The notes under the pieces were generated by a model. It had not been told where the DNA came from and made no database searches. It saw only the letters and a program-made list of their open reading frames with translations. DNA of 6,441 bases from JANRKT01 sp033763355. GTDB taxonomy: Bacteria > Bacteroidota > Bacteroidia > Chitinophagales > Chitinophagaceae. A program made the translations under genes and the position numbers. The DNA lies in NCBI GenBank assembly GCA_033763355.1, contig JANRKT010000408.1:1-6441 (forward strand), written 5' to 3'. Each line of letters starts with the position of its first letter. Position 1 is the first letter of the stretch. Positions 6,422 through 6,441 of the stretch are shown one piece after another.

Positions 6422-6441
6422 AATTGGTTTCAAACCCAATT
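6422..6441. repeat. Near-palindrome at window edge
   Basis: AATTGG (6422-6427) and CCAATT (6436-6441) are exact reverse complements. The inner bases continue the symmetry with one mismatched pair before the two-base centre. It begins one base after the 6404-6420 repeat. It may continue beyond the window, so its true extent is unknown. Confidence 0.35.

Larger units (their letters stand above)
6345..6441 (-). promoter_or_regulatory. pyrF upstream region
   Basis: The 97 bp before pyrF to the window edge should contain its promoter. No clear TTTG / TAnnTTTG pair is visible on the minus strand. The distal half holds two adjacent inverted repeats (6404-6420 and 6422-6441), and an A/T-rich stretch spans about 6381-6399. 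Whether the repeats serve pyrF or a gene beyond the window cannot be told. Confidence 0.35.

Overview
The window looks like chromosomal DNA from a Bacteroidota species, most likely family Chitinophagaceae or a close relative. This is inferred from protein style: N-terminal signal peptides ending in ...SQ, a lipoprotein with Cys-Lys-Lys followed by an Asn/Gly-rich tether, a subfamily 2 pyrF and a large exported S9 peptidase. It also fits the moderately AT-rich DNA and the near absence of Shine-Dalgarno sequences. No sequence search was possible, so the genus is not assigned.

Layout: (1) 25-459 (+) exported YCII-domain protein. (2) 562-783 (-) small protein resembling the Imm27 immunity family, with no visible toxin partner. 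(3) 784-976 divergent intergenic region. (4) 977-1438 (+) RDD-family membrane protein. (5) 1501-3981 (-) exported S9/DPP-IV-like serine peptidase, starting at an internal Met that opens a signal peptide. (6) 3982-4176 divergent intergenic region holding a short CAC-headed repeat. (7) 4177-4854 (+) exported SGNH/GDSL hydrolase, likewise starting at an internal Met. (8) 4932-5456 (-) CAP/SCP-domain lipoprotein. (9) 5514-6344 (-) pyrF, orotidine 5'-phosphate decarboxylase. (10) 6345-6441 pyrF upstream region with two adjacent inverted repeats.

Organisation: the genes mostly alternate in strand, and only pyrF and the CAP gene, 57 bp apart in the same direction, could share a transcript. Four of the seven products (YCII, S9 peptidase, SGNH hydrolase, CAP lipoprotein) carry export signals and one is a membrane protein, so the theme is envelope and periplasm. 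No pathway links them; pyrF is pyrimidine housekeeping.

I see no mobile element, CRISPR array, RNA gene or clear multi-gene novel system. The points most worth a second look are the orphan Imm27-like gene, the exported YCII domain, the S9 peptidase without the usual exopeptidase Glu-Glu motif, and the small repeats at 4051-4124 and 6404-6441.
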